From Alphaproteobacteria bacterium (GTDB lineage: Bacteria; Pseudomonadota; Alphaproteobacteria; SP197), in contig VGDP01000003.1 in assembly GCA_016869675.1 (NCBI GenBank), forward strand, positions 1 through 64,000: a stretch of DNA of 64,000 bases, in the 5' to 3' direction. The notes under the pieces are model-generated. The model did no database searches, was not told the DNA's origin, and saw nothing but the letters and a program-made list of their open reading frames with translations. Of this stretch, positions 53,630-63,202 are shown one piece after another. Position numbers and translations under genes: made by a program. The first letter of the stretch is position 1. Every line of letters starts with the position of its first letter.

Positions 53630-54487
53630 ATGTTCATCCAGACCGAGTCGACCGCCAACCCGGCGGCGCTGAAGTTCCTGCCGGGGCGTACGGTGCTGGG
53701 CGACGGCAGCGTCGAGTTCGGCGACGCCGACCAGGCGCGCCGCTCGCCCCTGGCGCAGCGCCTGTTCACCATCCCGGCGGTGACGCGCGTCGCCCTGGGC
53801 GGTGATTTCGTGACCGTGACCAAGGACGACGGTACCGACTGGCAGGTGCTGAAGCCGGCCGTGCTGGGCGTCATCATGGAGCATTTCGTGGCCGGCCGGC
53901 CAGTGATCGCCGACGGCGAGCCAGTCGACGACGCGCTCGCCGCCTCGGTGCGCGAGATGATCGAGACGCGCATCCGCCCGGCGGTCGAGGGCGCGCGCGG
54001 CACGGTGGGCTTGCGCGGCTTCGTCACCGGCGTCGCCACGATCGAACTGGGCGGCGCGCCGGCCGCGAACGCGACCTTCCGCAACGGCATCGAGAACATG
54101 CTGCGCCACTACATCCCCGAGGTCGAGGAGGTGCGCTTCGTCGCGCCCGCGCGCGACGCGGCGGTGGACGAGGCGGCGAAGGACGCCGGCCTGGATACGC
54201 CGGCGGCGATCAAGATCCAGGCGCTCCTGGACGACGAGATCAACCCCTCGGTCGCGGCGCACGGCGGCCACATCGACCTGGTGGCGGTCAAGGACAAGCG
54301 CGCGTACCTGCGGCTCGGCGGCGGCTGCCAGGGCTGCGGCATGGCCAACGTGACCCTGCGCCAGGGCGTCGAGGTCGCGATCCTCGACAAGGTGCCCGAG
54401 ATCGAGGAAGTGCTCGACGTGACCGACCACGCCGGCGGGACCAACCCCTATTTCGAAGGCGGCCACGGGCATCACCCGTACGCCTGA
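53630..54487 (+). CDS. NifU-family Fe-S scaffold protein with Nfu_N plus two NifU-like domains (start 53630 or nearby ATG)
   Basis: MFIQTESTANPAALKFLPGRTVL..ILGVIMEHF; degenerate IRPAVEGARGTVGLRGFVTGVATIELGGAPAANATFRNGIENML; intact INPSVAAHGGHIDLVAVKDKRAYLRLGGGCQGCGMANVTLRQGVE. Confidence 0.85.
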   Translation: MFIQTESTANPAALKFLPGRTVLGDGSVEFGDADQARRSPLAQRLFTIPAVTRVALGGDFVTVTKDDGTDWQVLKPAVLGVIMEHFVAGRPVIADGEPVDDALAASVREMIETRIRPAVEGARGTVGLRGFVTGVATIELGGAPAANATFRNGIENMLRHYIPEVEEVRFVAPARDAAVDEAAKDAGLDTPAAIKIQALLDDEINPSVAAHGGHIDLVAVKDKRAYLRLGGGCQGCGMANVTLRQGVEVAILDKVPEIEEVLDVTDHAGGTNPYFEGGHGHHPYA

Positions 54488-54499
54488 ACATCCGCACCG

Positions 54500-54999
54500 C
54501 TACGCCGTGATGGCGTCGAGGAACGCGTCCGCCACCGCGAGGTAGGCGTCGATGTCGGCCATATCGTGGGCGAAGGACGCGGCCGGCCCCGCCGTGGCGA
54601 TCGCTTCCCAGACGCCGCGGTTGGCCATGAACACGCGGCGCGCGTCGATCAGGTCGACGTCGATCGAGCGGCGCGCGGCGGCGCGAAGCCGCAGGTCATG
54701 CTCAGGTCGACCTAGTTCATGTCCAGGTATGTGTGACCGTCCAGATCGGTGAACCGCGCGCCCGCGCCGGCGACGGCGACGATGGGCGGATGACGGTAGA
54801 TGCCGGCCATCCACGCCATGGGTGCGCCGTTCGGCATGTGCCGCGCGCCTTCGGCGATCGCGCGGGCCGAACGCGGCCGTGCCGCGCGGAACGCCGCGTC
54901 CTCGTCCCGACGCAGTTGATCCAGGCGCGCGCGGTCGACGGTGGTGCTTGGCTTCGTCACGCTCAGGTCCGGGCCATGGGTCGGCGGGGCGCGCACCAT
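54500..54999 (-). pseudogene. Class III aminotransferase (glutamate-1-semialdehyde aminomutase-like) remnant with internal deletion
   Basis: N-terminal ..ARFTDLDGHTYLDMN*VDLSMTCGFAPP and C-terminal RRVFMANRGVWEAIATAGPAASFAHDMADIDAYLAVADAFLDAITA, in different frames with the middle missing. Confidence 0.75.
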
Positions 55000-55033
55000 A
55001 GGGCAGTCGACGCCGCGGCGGAACCGCTTGGCG

Positions 55034-55933
55034 TCAGGGAGCGCACTGGGTCAACAGCCAAGCCGCGACGGCGGCGGCGTCCTCGGAGAGCGCGGGTGCC
55101 GTCACCAGCCAGTAGGCGAAGCGCGTCGTCAGGCTCGCGGCCATGGGCCGCACCAGGCGGCCCTGGGCGAGCGCCGCGTCCACGAGGTGGCGCCAGCCGA
55201 GCGCGACGCCAAGCCCGTCGGCCGCCGCCTCGACCACCAGAGGATAGCTGTTGAACCGCAAACGCCGCGCCGTCGGCAGGTCGGCCATGCCCCGCTCGGT
55301 CAGCCAGACGCGCCAGTTGACCCAATCCCAGTGCTCGTCCTCCAGGTCGATCAGCGTCGCGTCGGCCAGGCCGCGCAGATCGCCCGAGGCGAGCACACGG
55401 TCACGGTAGGCGGGCGCGCAGACCGGGAAGATCTCCTCGGCGAACAGGCGATCGACCCGCCGGCCGGGCCACATGCCGTCGCCGTGCAGAAGGGCGATGT
55501 CGATCCCCGCGCCGAGGCAGACCGCATCCTCGTCCGAAGCGATCAGGCGCACGACCCGATCGGGGAACGCCGCGCGCAGGTCGCCCAGGCGCGGCAGCAG
55601 CCACAGCGCGGCGATCGCGGCATCGGCGCCGATCGTGATCCGCGCGCCGGGCCGTTCGCGGCGCAGGTCCTGGGCGGCGTGGGCCAGTTGCCGGAGGGCC
55701 AGCGCGACGGTGTGCTGCAGGTCGCGGCCCTCGGCGGTCAGCGCCACGCGCCGATGGGCGCGCACGAACAGGCGTTGACCCAAGTTTGCCTCGAGCAGGC
55801 GGATCTGCCGGCTGATCGCCGCCTGGGTCAGGTTGAGCTCGCGCGCCGCGGCCGTGAAGCTGGCCAGCCGAGCCGCCGCCTCGAACGCGACGAGGGGGTC
55901 CAACGGCGGCAACGTGCGGCGGAGATTATCCAT
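55034..55933 (-). CDS. LysR-family transcriptional regulator (GcvA-like)
   Basis: LPPLDPLVAFEAAARLASFTAAARELNLTQAAISRQIRLLEANLGQRLFVR. Confidence 0.92.
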   Translation of the reverse strand: MDNLRRTLPPLDPLVAFEAAARLASFTAAARELNLTQAAISRQIRLLEANLGQRLFVRAHRRVALTAEGRDLQHTVALALRQLAHAAQDLRRERPGARITIGADAAIAALWLLPRLGDLRAAFPDRVVRLIASDEDAVCLGAGIDIALLHGDGMWPGRRVDRLFAEEIFPVCAPAYRDRVLASGDLRGLADATLIDLEDEHWDWVNWRVWLTERGMADLPTARRLRFNSYPLVVEAAADGLGVALGWRHLVDAALAQGRLVRPMAASLTTRFAYWLVTAPALSEDAAAVAAWLLTQCAP

Positions 55934-55947
55934 AACGTCATGTTATG
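55931..55947. promoter_or_regulatory. LysR-box-like inverted repeat CATAAC-N5-GTTATG between divergent lysR and Rieske oxygenase genes
   Basis: Perfect 6-bp arms, contains T-N11-A; overlaps the lysR start codon. Confidence 0.5.
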
Positions 55948-56037
55948 CTATGGCTGCATCGAATGTCATTTGTCGCCAAGAAGTACCAACCGTAACGTGC
56001 CTTCCATGCTTCGGGCGAACGGATTGGACTTACGATC

Positions 56038-57165
56038 ATGAACCAGATCACGCGCCTTGGCGCCGCCGACATGCCGCTGACCACGGACCCGGCGCGGTCC
56101 TACACCCTGCCGGCACGGTTCTACCGGGACCCGGCTATCCTGGAGGCCGAGCGCGAGGCGATCTTCTTCCGGTCCTGGTGGCAGGTGGCGCACGTCTGCC
56201 GCCTGGCCGAGCCGGGCGCCTACGTGACCGCGCGCATCCACGACCAGCACGTGCTGGTCATGCGCGGGACCGACGGCGCGTTGCGCGCGTTCTACAACGT
56301 GTGCCAACACCGCGGTCACCGGCTGCTGGATGGCGAGGGCCGCGCGCCGGTGATCCGCTGCCCTTACCACGCCTGGGTCTACGGCACCGACGGCGCGCTG
56401 CGCCAGGCGCGCAACAGCCAGAATGTCGAGGGATTCGACCTGGCGGCCTTCGGGTTGCGGCCCGTAGCGGTCGAGACGTGCGCCGGCTTCGTGTTCGTCA
56501 ACCTGGACCCGACGGCCGTGCAGCTGGTCGCGCAGGCCGGCGGGCTCGAGGGCGAGATCCGGCGCATCGTGCCCGACCTCGACGCCATGGTGTTCGCCCG
56601 GCGCGACACCTACACCCTGGCGGCCAATTGGAAGACGGTCGTCGACAACTTCCTCGAGTGCTACCACTGCGCCCCGGCGCACAAGGACTTCGTCGACCTG
56701 GTGGACATGGGGTCCTACCGCACCATCGTGCACGGCATCTATTCGAGCCAGGTCGCGGATCGGCCCCGCACCACCACGAGCAGCGCCTACACCTTCAGGC
56801 CCGGCGCGGTCGACTTCGGCTATGCCGGCTGGTTCCTGTGGCCGAACCTGACCATCTGGGCGTTCCCGGGCGATCCGTGCGTCGCCACCCTGCAGATCAT
56901 TCCTGACGGGCCGGAACGCACCATCGAGCACATGGACTGGTACTGCCTGCCGCCGTGTGCCTCGCCCCAGATCGAGAAAGCGATGCGCTACATGAAGGAC
57001 GTGCTGCAGCCCGAGGACATTCGGCTGTGCGAAAACGTGCAGGAAGGCCTGCGTTCGCGCGGCTACGACCAGGGCCGTTTCATGGTCGACCGCGCGCGCT
57101 CCGAGATCAGCGAGCACGCGGTGCACCACTTCCAGCGCATGGTGCTCGACGCGCTGGAGCGCTGA
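56038..57165 (+). CDS. Rieske 2Fe-2S ring-hydroxylating oxygenase alpha subunit
   Basis: CQHRGHRLL..CPYHAWVYG Rieske motif; DNFLECYHCAPAHKDF mononuclear iron motif. Confidence 0.9.
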   Translation: MNQITRLGAADMPLTTDPARSYTLPARFYRDPAILEAEREAIFFRSWWQVAHVCRLAEPGAYVTARIHDQHVLVMRGTDGALRAFYNVCQHRGHRLLDGEGRAPVIRCPYHAWVYGTDGALRQARNSQNVEGFDLAAFGLRPVAVETCAGFVFVNLDPTAVQLVAQAGGLEGEIRRIVPDLDAMVFARRDTYTLAANWKTVVDNFLECYHCAPAHKDFVDLVDMGSYRTIVHGIYSSQVADRPRTTTSSAYTFRPGAVDFGYAGWFLWPNLTIWAFPGDPCVATLQIIPDGPERTIEHMDWYCLPPCASPQIEKAMRYMKDVLQPEDIRLCENVQEGLRSRGYDQGRFMVDRARSEISEHAVHHFQRMVLDALER

Positions 57166-57171
57166 ACGCCG

Positions 57172-59037
57172 TCAGCCCGCGTCGGGCCCCGCCGCCTCGA
57201 TCGCAGCCTGGGCGGCGAGCCAGTGGTCCTCGGCCTGGGCCAGCCGTGCCGCCACGACCGAGCGTTGCTGCGCCAGATCGGCGAACGTCACGCCGTCGCG
57301 ACCATAGGTCGTGGGATCGGCGAGGCGGGCGTCGAGCCGTGCCTGCTCCTTGCCCAGGCGCTCGACCGCCGCTTCCGCGTCGCGCAGCGCGCGGCGCAGC
57401 GCCATGATCCGCGCCCGCTCGGCCTGGCTGGGTTTGCGCGGCGGGTGCGGCTCGGATCTCGGCGGTTCGTCGGCCGTCTGGCGCGTCTTCAACACCAGGT
57501 CACGATAGCCATCGATGTCTCCGTCGAACGGCGCGACCGTGCCGTCGGCGACCAGCCAAAGGCGGTCGGCCACCAGGTCGACCAGGTCGCGATCGTGGCT
57601 GACCAGCACGACCGCGCCACCGTAGGCGTTTAGCCCGTCGACCAGGCCCCGGCGCGCCGCCATGTCCAGATGGTTGGTCGGTTCGTCGAGCACCAGGAGT
57701 TGTGGCGCGTCGAGGCACACGAGCGCGAGCGCGAGCCTTGTGCGTTCCCCGCCGGACAGATCGATGACCGCGCGCGCGGCGAAATCGCCGCCCAGACCGA
57801 AGCGCCCCAGCCACGCGCGCACCTGCTCAGCGCGCCAGGTCGGCCGACGCCCCTGCACATGGACGAAGGGCGAGCCCTGGCCATCGAGTTCGGCCAGCAG
57901 GTCCTGGGCGAAGTAGCCGATCTTGAGCCCGCGCGCCCGGCGCACCTCGCCCGCCCTGGGCGCCAGCCGATCCGCCAGCAGGCGGGCGAACGTGGTCTTG
58001 CCGTTGCCGTTGGCCCCGATCAGGGCGATACGGTCGTCGGCGTCGAGCCTGAGGTCGAGGCGCGCGAGCACCGTGCGTTCGCCGTAACCGACCGAGACCT
58101 TGTCGAGCACCATCAGGGGCGGGGCGAGTTCGGCCGGTTCGGGAAAGGCGAAGTGCCGCTCGTGCTCCTCGGTCAACTCGGCCAGGGGTTCGAGCCGTGC
58201 GATCGCCTTCAGCCGGCTCTGCGCCTGGCGCGCCTTCGATGCCTTGTAGCGGAAGCGGTCGACAAAGGATTGCAGGTGCTTGCGGTACGTTTCCTGCTGG
58301 TTGTGCAGCGCGGCGAGTCGTTCCTGTTCGGCGGCGCGCCGCCGCTCGAAGGCATCGTAGTCGCCTTCGTAGAGCGTGAGTCGGCCTTGGTCCACGTGCA
58401 GCACCCGGTCGACCACGGCGTTCAGGAAGTGGCGGTCGTGGCTGACGATGATCAGGGTGCGCGGGTAGCGGCGCAGGAACGTCTCGAGCCACATGGACGC
58501 CTCGAGGTCCAAGTGATTGGTCGGTTCGTCGAGCAGCAGGAGGTCGGGCTCCAGGAACAGCGCCGCCGCTAGGCCGACGCGCATGCGCCAGCCGCCCGAG
58601 AACGACGCGAGCGGCCGCGCCTGGGCCACGGCATCGAAGCCGAGGCCGGCCAGGATCGCCGCGGCGCGCGCCGGCGCGGCATGGGCGTCGATGGCGCGGA
58701 GCCGCTCGTGCACGTCGTCCAGGTCGTGGCCGTCACCGGCGTCCGCGCGGGCCAGCAGCCGGGCCCGCTCGCGATCGGCCGCGAGCACCGCCTCGAGGGG
58801 GCTCGCCGAACCGCCGGGCGGTTCCTGGTTGATCACGCCCAGGCGCGCGCCCCGGCGCAACGCCAGCTCGCCGCCGTCGGCCTCCAGTTCGCCGGTGATC
58901 AGGCGCAGCAGGGTCGTCTTGCCGGCGCCGTTGCGTCCGACCAGACCAACACGGTGGCCGGCCGGCACATGGGCGCTGGTCCGGTCGAAGACGAGCCGTC
59001 CGCCGTAGCGGAAGGTGAGGTGGGTGATGCGCAGCAC
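57172..59037 (-). CDS. ABC-F family ATP-binding protein
   Basis: Two ABC domains: GLVGRNGAGKTTLLRLITGEL, LLLDEPTNHLDLEASMWLE; ALIGANGNGKTTFARLLA, LVLDEPTNHLDMAARRGL. Confidence 0.93.
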   Translation of the reverse strand: MLRITHLTFRYGGRLVFDRTSAHVPAGHRVGLVGRNGAGKTTLLRLITGELEADGGELALRRGARLGVINQEPPGGSASPLEAVLAADRERARLLARADAGDGHDLDDVHERLRAIDAHAAPARAAAILAGLGFDAVAQARPLASFSGGWRMRVGLAAALFLEPDLLLLDEPTNHLDLEASMWLETFLRRYPRTLIIVSHDRHFLNAVVDRVLHVDQGRLTLYEGDYDAFERRRAAEQERLAALHNQQETYRKHLQSFVDRFRYKASKARQAQSRLKAIARLEPLAELTEEHERHFAFPEPAELAPPLMVLDKVSVGYGERTVLARLDLRLDADDRIALIGANGNGKTTFARLLADRLAPRAGEVRRARGLKIGYFAQDLLAELDGQGSPFVHVQGRRPTWRAEQVRAWLGRFGLGGDFAARAVIDLSGGERTRLALALVCLDAPQLLVLDEPTNHLDMAARRGLVDGLNAYGGAVVLVSHDRDLVDLVADRLWLVADGTVAPFDGDIDGYRDLVLKTRQTADEPPRSEPHPPRKPSQAERARIMALRRALRDAEAAVERLGKEQARLDARLADPTTYGRDGVTFADLAQQRSVVAARLAQAEDHWLAAQAAIEAAGPDAG

Positions 59038-59078
59038 GGGCGCCTACATAGACCGTTTGCGCGTCGGCGCAAACCGGG

Positions 59079-59792
59079 TCAGGCGGCGACGGGGAACTGG
59101 TCGATGAACGACTTGATCGAGCGTTCCAGCGCCTCGGTGACCTGGAAGCAGAGGTGCGTGCGCCCTTGCGACACGCCGGTGACGATCACCGGCATCAGGC
59201 CGTCCTAGCCGTGCAGCGAGAGCTGGCCCAGTTGACCGGCCCCGCAATCGAGCGCCGCGTCGATCGCCGCGCCGCCGAGCGAAATGTTGATGATGCGGCA
59301 GTCGGTCCACGACCCTTCGACCAGGATCTTGGCGCTCAGATCGGCGTGCACGCGGTGAAAGCGCCGGCGATCCTCACGTCCGGCGAACCCGGCCAGGATC
59401 GTCGCAATGCGATCGAGCGCGGTGTCGATCGCCTGGCTCGCCTCGGTTGCGCGCGACCGCACGTCCGCCACGTAGCGGTTCGCCAGCGCGAGCATGGCGA
59501 CCAGAGGGTCAAGGCCCTCGCGCAGCCGCTGGGCCGCGCGCAGAAGATCGTCGACGCCATCATCGGCATCCCCAGCGGCCGCCGGCGGATCGACGTCCGG
59601 CGGCTGGGCCAGAACCTCGTCGAGCGCCACCAGGCGTTCCTCGACCGCGACGATCGCCGTGGTCAGCGCCTCGATGCGTTCGTTCAACCGGGCGGCCCGG
59701 ACGCGGGCCTCCTCGACACTCTCGTCGGCTCGCGCCGCGATGGTGGCCAGGAAGTCCTGGAACGTCGTGAGCCATACGCCGGCCAAGACCAC
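59079..59792 (-). pseudogene. PilZ-domain-like protein interrupted by in-frame TAG (complement of 59205-59207)
   Basis: REDRRRFHRVHADLSAKILVEGSWTDCRIINISLGGAAIDAALDCGAGQLGQLSLHG*DGLMPVIVTGVSQGRTHLCFQVTEALERSIKSFIDQFPVAA*. Confidence 0.75.
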
Positions 59793-59814
59793 GTGCTTCG
59801 ACGCGATCCTCGCC

Positions 59815-59880
59815 GCCCATGGCTGGGTGAATGCCGTGCGCCGGCGGTCGATAGCCGAGCGAGCTATGCGGGCGCTTCGT
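59815..59880 (-). mobile_element. IS3-family transposase C-terminal remnant
   Basis: ELTTKRPHSSLGYRPPAHGIHPA; RPHSSLGYRPP is characteristic of IS3-family OrfB C-termini. Confidence 0.7.
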
Positions 59881-60304
59881 GGTCAACTCCACGGCCGGGA
59901 TCGGCGGGTTGCTGGACGTGGCGACAGGCCTGGGCCTGCCGGTCCACGACGCCGATTTCGGCCAGACGCTCTATGTCTACGGCCTGGGCCCCGGCCCGTT
60001 CCTGGTGCTGCCGCTGTTCGGCCCCAGCACGATGCGCGACGCGACCGGCTAGGTGGTCGACAGCTTCCTCGATCCGCTGGGCTACATTCTGCCCTTCGAG
60101 GCGAACCTCGGCCTGACCGCCGGCAAGGCGATCTCGAAGCGCGAGGAGATCATGGACCCACTCGATCAGCTCCGGCTGGGCTCGCTCGACTACTACGCGG
60201 CGGTGCGCGGCGCCTACTATCAGCATCGCGCGGCCGAGCTGGGCCTAGCCGACGACGCGCCCGCGACGGCGGCGGCCGAGGACGCCTTCCAGTCCTTCGA
60301 GTAG
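59875..60304 (+). pseudogene. MlaA/VacJ-like lipoprotein, 5'-truncated, with in-frame TAG (60050-60052)
   Basis: RFVVNSTAGIGGLLDVATGLGLPVHDADFGQTLYVYGLGPGPFLVLPLFGPSTMRDATG*VVDSFLDPLGYILP. Confidence 0.8.
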
Positions 60305-60397
60305 CCGGGCCGACCCGGGCCCCTGCCCGCCTGGACAAGCGCCGCCCGTTGGATACAGTTCGTGTCCGGACGCACGCGAAAGCCGAGGGAATCGGTC

Positions 60398-61543
60398 ATG
60401 AACGACGTCATCGCGCGCTATCTCGACGCTGCGACGCGGGCCGCGGTCGCCGCCCCAACGAAGACCGCGGCGAGCCTGCCGCCCGGCCTCTACACCGATC
60501 CTGCCGTGTTCGAGGCCGAAAACCAGCGCCTGTTCGCGCGCACGTGGATGTGCGCCGGCTACGCGCACGAAGTGCCGAACCCGGGCGATGCCCTGCCCTC
60601 GACCGTCGCCGGCCTACCGGTGGTGTTCGTACGCGGCCGCGACGGCGTGGTCCGCTGCTTTCACAATGTCTGCCCCCACCGCGGCAACAAGGTGGTCACG
60701 CGCCCGCTGAAGGGCGCGCCGACGCTGGTCTGCCGCTATCACGGCTGGGGTTTCGACCATCAGGGCGCGTTGAAGCTGACGCCCCACTGGGGCGGCTACG
60801 GCAAGCCGAACGACGCGGGCTTCGACCGCGCCTGCCACGGGCTCACGCCGGTGCGCATGGTGCACTGGCACGACTGGCTGTTCGTCAACCTATCGGGCGA
60901 CGCGCCGTCCTTCGAGACCTTCATGGCGCCCTTCGCGCGCCACCTGGAAGCCCACGACCTGAGCCGGCTTCGCCACGAAAGCGCGGCGACCTTCAACATC
61001 GGCGCCAACTGGAAGCTGGTCGAGGAGAACTTCCTCGAGGTGCTGCACCTGCCGACGGTGCACCGGGGCTTGAACGCGGTAGCGCCCTTCCAGGAGCACG
61101 AACTGGTGCTGGAGGACGCGTGCCTGGGCACGATCATCCGCACGGGCCTGCCCGAATCGTGGGCTGATCCGGCCCTGCCCCGCTTCCCCGGCGTCGCGGC
61201 GGACAACCGCACCGCGTTCAACCTGGCGCTGTTTCCGACCTTTAAGCTGGTGGTCGGGCCGGACCATTGCGCCAGCATGATCGAGTTTCCGGTGGACGCG
61301 AGCCACACGCACCAGCGCTGGGATTTCTACTTCGTCGGGGACGAGGCCCTGCACGACCGCTATGGACCCACGCGGCGTGCAATCATCGACTTCTTCTCCG
61401 AGGTCAACAGCGAGGACATCGGCATTCTCGAGGACATGCAGGCGACCCGCGCCTCGCCGGTCGCGGCGAACACCGTGTTCTCGGCCACGTGGGAGCCGGT
61501 GGTGCACGGCTTCCAGAAGTTGGTCGCCCGGTCCCTGGCTTAG
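60398..61543 (+). CDS. Rieske 2Fe-2S ring-hydroxylating oxygenase alpha subunit
   Basis: CPHRGNKVV..CRYHGWGFD; ENFLEVLHLPTVH. Confidence 0.9.
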   Translation: MNDVIARYLDAATRAAVAAPTKTAASLPPGLYTDPAVFEAENQRLFARTWMCAGYAHEVPNPGDALPSTVAGLPVVFVRGRDGVVRCFHNVCPHRGNKVVTRPLKGAPTLVCRYHGWGFDHQGALKLTPHWGGYGKPNDAGFDRACHGLTPVRMVHWHDWLFVNLSGDAPSFETFMAPFARHLEAHDLSRLRHESAATFNIGANWKLVEENFLEVLHLPTVHRGLNAVAPFQEHELVLEDACLGTIIRTGLPESWADPALPRFPGVAADNRTAFNLALFPTFKLVVGPDHCASMIEFPVDASHTHQRWDFYFVGDEALHDRYGPTRRAIIDFFSEVNSEDIGILEDMQATRASPVAANTVFSATWEPVVHGFQKLVARSLA

Positions 61544-61571
61544 GCCGACGCCTCCAAAAACGACACAGCGC

Positions 61572-61591
61572 CCTTCCCCTTGGGGGGAAGG
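61572..61591. terminator. Candidate hairpin downstream of Rieske oxygenase gene
   Basis: ccttcccc ttgg ggggaagg, 8-bp stem; no obvious U-tract. Confidence 0.35.
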
Positions 61592-61629
61592 ACGCCGGAC
61601 GCTGGCCCGCCGCGGGGGCGGCTTCGGGC

Positions 61630-62232
61630 TCAGGCGTCGTGCACCATGGGCTGCGCCGCGGCGTTTAGTCCGCTCATGCGGTCGAGGGCATCGTCGAGGG
61701 CGCGAAGGTCCTACACGCGGCGCCGGCTGAAGTGCAGCGCCACGGGCAGCAGCCCTTCGGGGACCAGGCGCGTGAAGCATGAGACCGATAGACCGACGTA
61801 GCGCGCCGCCTGGTCATGGTTGAGCCCGCGCGGGTGGAGGTTGACCGCGATGCGGCGGTCGCGCACCACGCGCTCGGTCCATTCGCGGACGACCTCGGAC
61901 ATCGGTCGGTGGTCCTCGACGGCTGGTGCCGGCGCGGCCGCCGGATCCTCGGCCGTCGGCTCGGCCTGCGCCACGACCGCGAGCGGCACGGGGCACGTCG
62001 CGCCCACCGGCGCCTCGGCCACCCGTTCCGCCACCGGGTGCAGGCGGGTGATCAGCGTGGCCAGGTTGCCGTGATAACTGCCGCTGGCGAGCTCGACATG
62101 GGGCTCGGCATCGGTGCGCAGAGCCTCCGATTCGTGCTCCGACCATTCGGCCATGGCGGGCTGGGCGGTACCCTTGCGTGCCAGCAGCAAGCTTTCGAGC
62201 ACGGCGAACTTCACTTTGCGCATGGCGCTCAT
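61630..62232 (-). pseudogene. Excisionase/AlpA-like HTH protein interrupted by in-frame TAG (complement of 61711-61713)
   Basis: NHDQAARYVGLSVSCFTRLVPEGLLPVALHFSRRRV*DLRALDDALDRMSGLNAAAQPMVHDA*; W expected at the stop position. Confidence 0.6.
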
Positions 62233-62249
62233 CGTCTATCCCCTCGTCC

Positions 62250-63011
62250 TCAGGCGGTGTGGGCGGCACGGCAGCCGAAGGCGGCGTGCGCGTGGTCGAG
62301 ATCGATGTCATCCGGCGGTTCGGCGCGGCCGATGGGCGTACGGTCGAGCCCGCCCTGGACGACCACCGGGCGCGGCTGGATGCGGCGCAGGCGGCCGGCC
62401 AGGTAGTCCCACAGCGCGACGATCTCGGTGGTCGAGCGCGAGTCCGCGTCGCACTCCATGACCGTGCGGCCGTCAATCATGCTGGACGCAAAGTCGGTGC
62501 GGTGGTGGATCGTGACCGGCGCGACGGTGCCGTGCTGGCTGAGCACGATGGCCGCGTCCGAGGTGATGCGCGCGCGCGGCGTCGCGTCGTTGACAACGAA
62601 CATCAGCGGCTTGTTGCGCCCTTCGACGATGTCGAGCGCGGCGCCCACCGCGCGCAGGTCGTGCGGGCTGGGCCGGATCGGGATCACCACCAGGTCAGCG
62701 AAGGCGACGACGTTGCGGATCGTGGCGGTGACGGCGGGTGGCGTATCGACGATGACCTGGCGCGTGCCCCGCGCACGCAGCTCCTCCAGGTCGGCGAACA
62801 GGCGCTGCACGGTGGTCTGCACGAACACCGGCGTCTCCGCCCGGCGCGCGTTCCACCAGGCGGCCGGGCTGCCCTGGGGGTCGGTGTCGATCAGGGCGAC
62901 CGGCCCTTCGCCGGCTCGCTCCGCTTGGACCGCGACGTGGCCGGACAGCGTGGTCTTGCCCGATCCGCCCTTCTGGGAGGTGAACACGACGACGCGCATC
63001 GACGACAACAT
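62250..63011 (-). CDS. ParA-family Walker-type ATPase
   Basis: MRVVVFTSQKGGSGKTTLSGHVAVQAERAG..VALIDTDPQGSPAAWWNAR..VIVDTPPAVT. Confidence 0.92.
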   Translation of the reverse strand: MLSSMRVVVFTSQKGGSGKTTLSGHVAVQAERAGEGPVALIDTDPQGSPAAWWNARRAETPVFVQTTVQRLFADLEELRARGTRQVIVDTPPAVTATIRNVVAFADLVVIPIRPSPHDLRAVGAALDIVEGRNKPLMFVVNDATPRARITSDAAIVLSQHGTVAPVTIHHRTDFASSMIDGRTVMECDADSRSTTEIVALWDYLAGRLRRIQPRPVVVQGGLDRTPIGRAEPPDDIDLDHAHAAFGCRAAHTA

Positions 63012-63020
63012 GGTGTTCTC

Positions 63021-63109
63021 CTTTCGGCAGCCCCGCTGCCTCGCCCCATCGGGGGCCTGAGGCCGGTGGCTTTGCGTCCCGCCGTTGCCGACGGTTTGCC
63101 TGTTCGAGG
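63021..63109 (-). ncRNA. Cyclic-di-GMP-I (GEMM-I) riboswitch candidate upstream of parA-like gene
   Basis: Minus strand: cctcgaacaGGCAAACCgtcGGCAACggcGGGACGCAAAGCCaCCGGCCTcaggcccccgatggggcgaGGCAGCGGGGcTGCCgaaaggagaacaccATG; GNRA (GCAA) tetraloop stem and the GGGACGCAAAGCC / AGCGGGG core motifs. Confidence 0.88.
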
Positions 63110-63202
63110 ATTTCCGCTTCGGCCCTGGGTGTCGGTCCCTGGTTCGCCGGGCGCCTCGTCCGCGACCCTATCGGAAGGCCGCGGACGCTTCAGTGACGCC
63201 GG

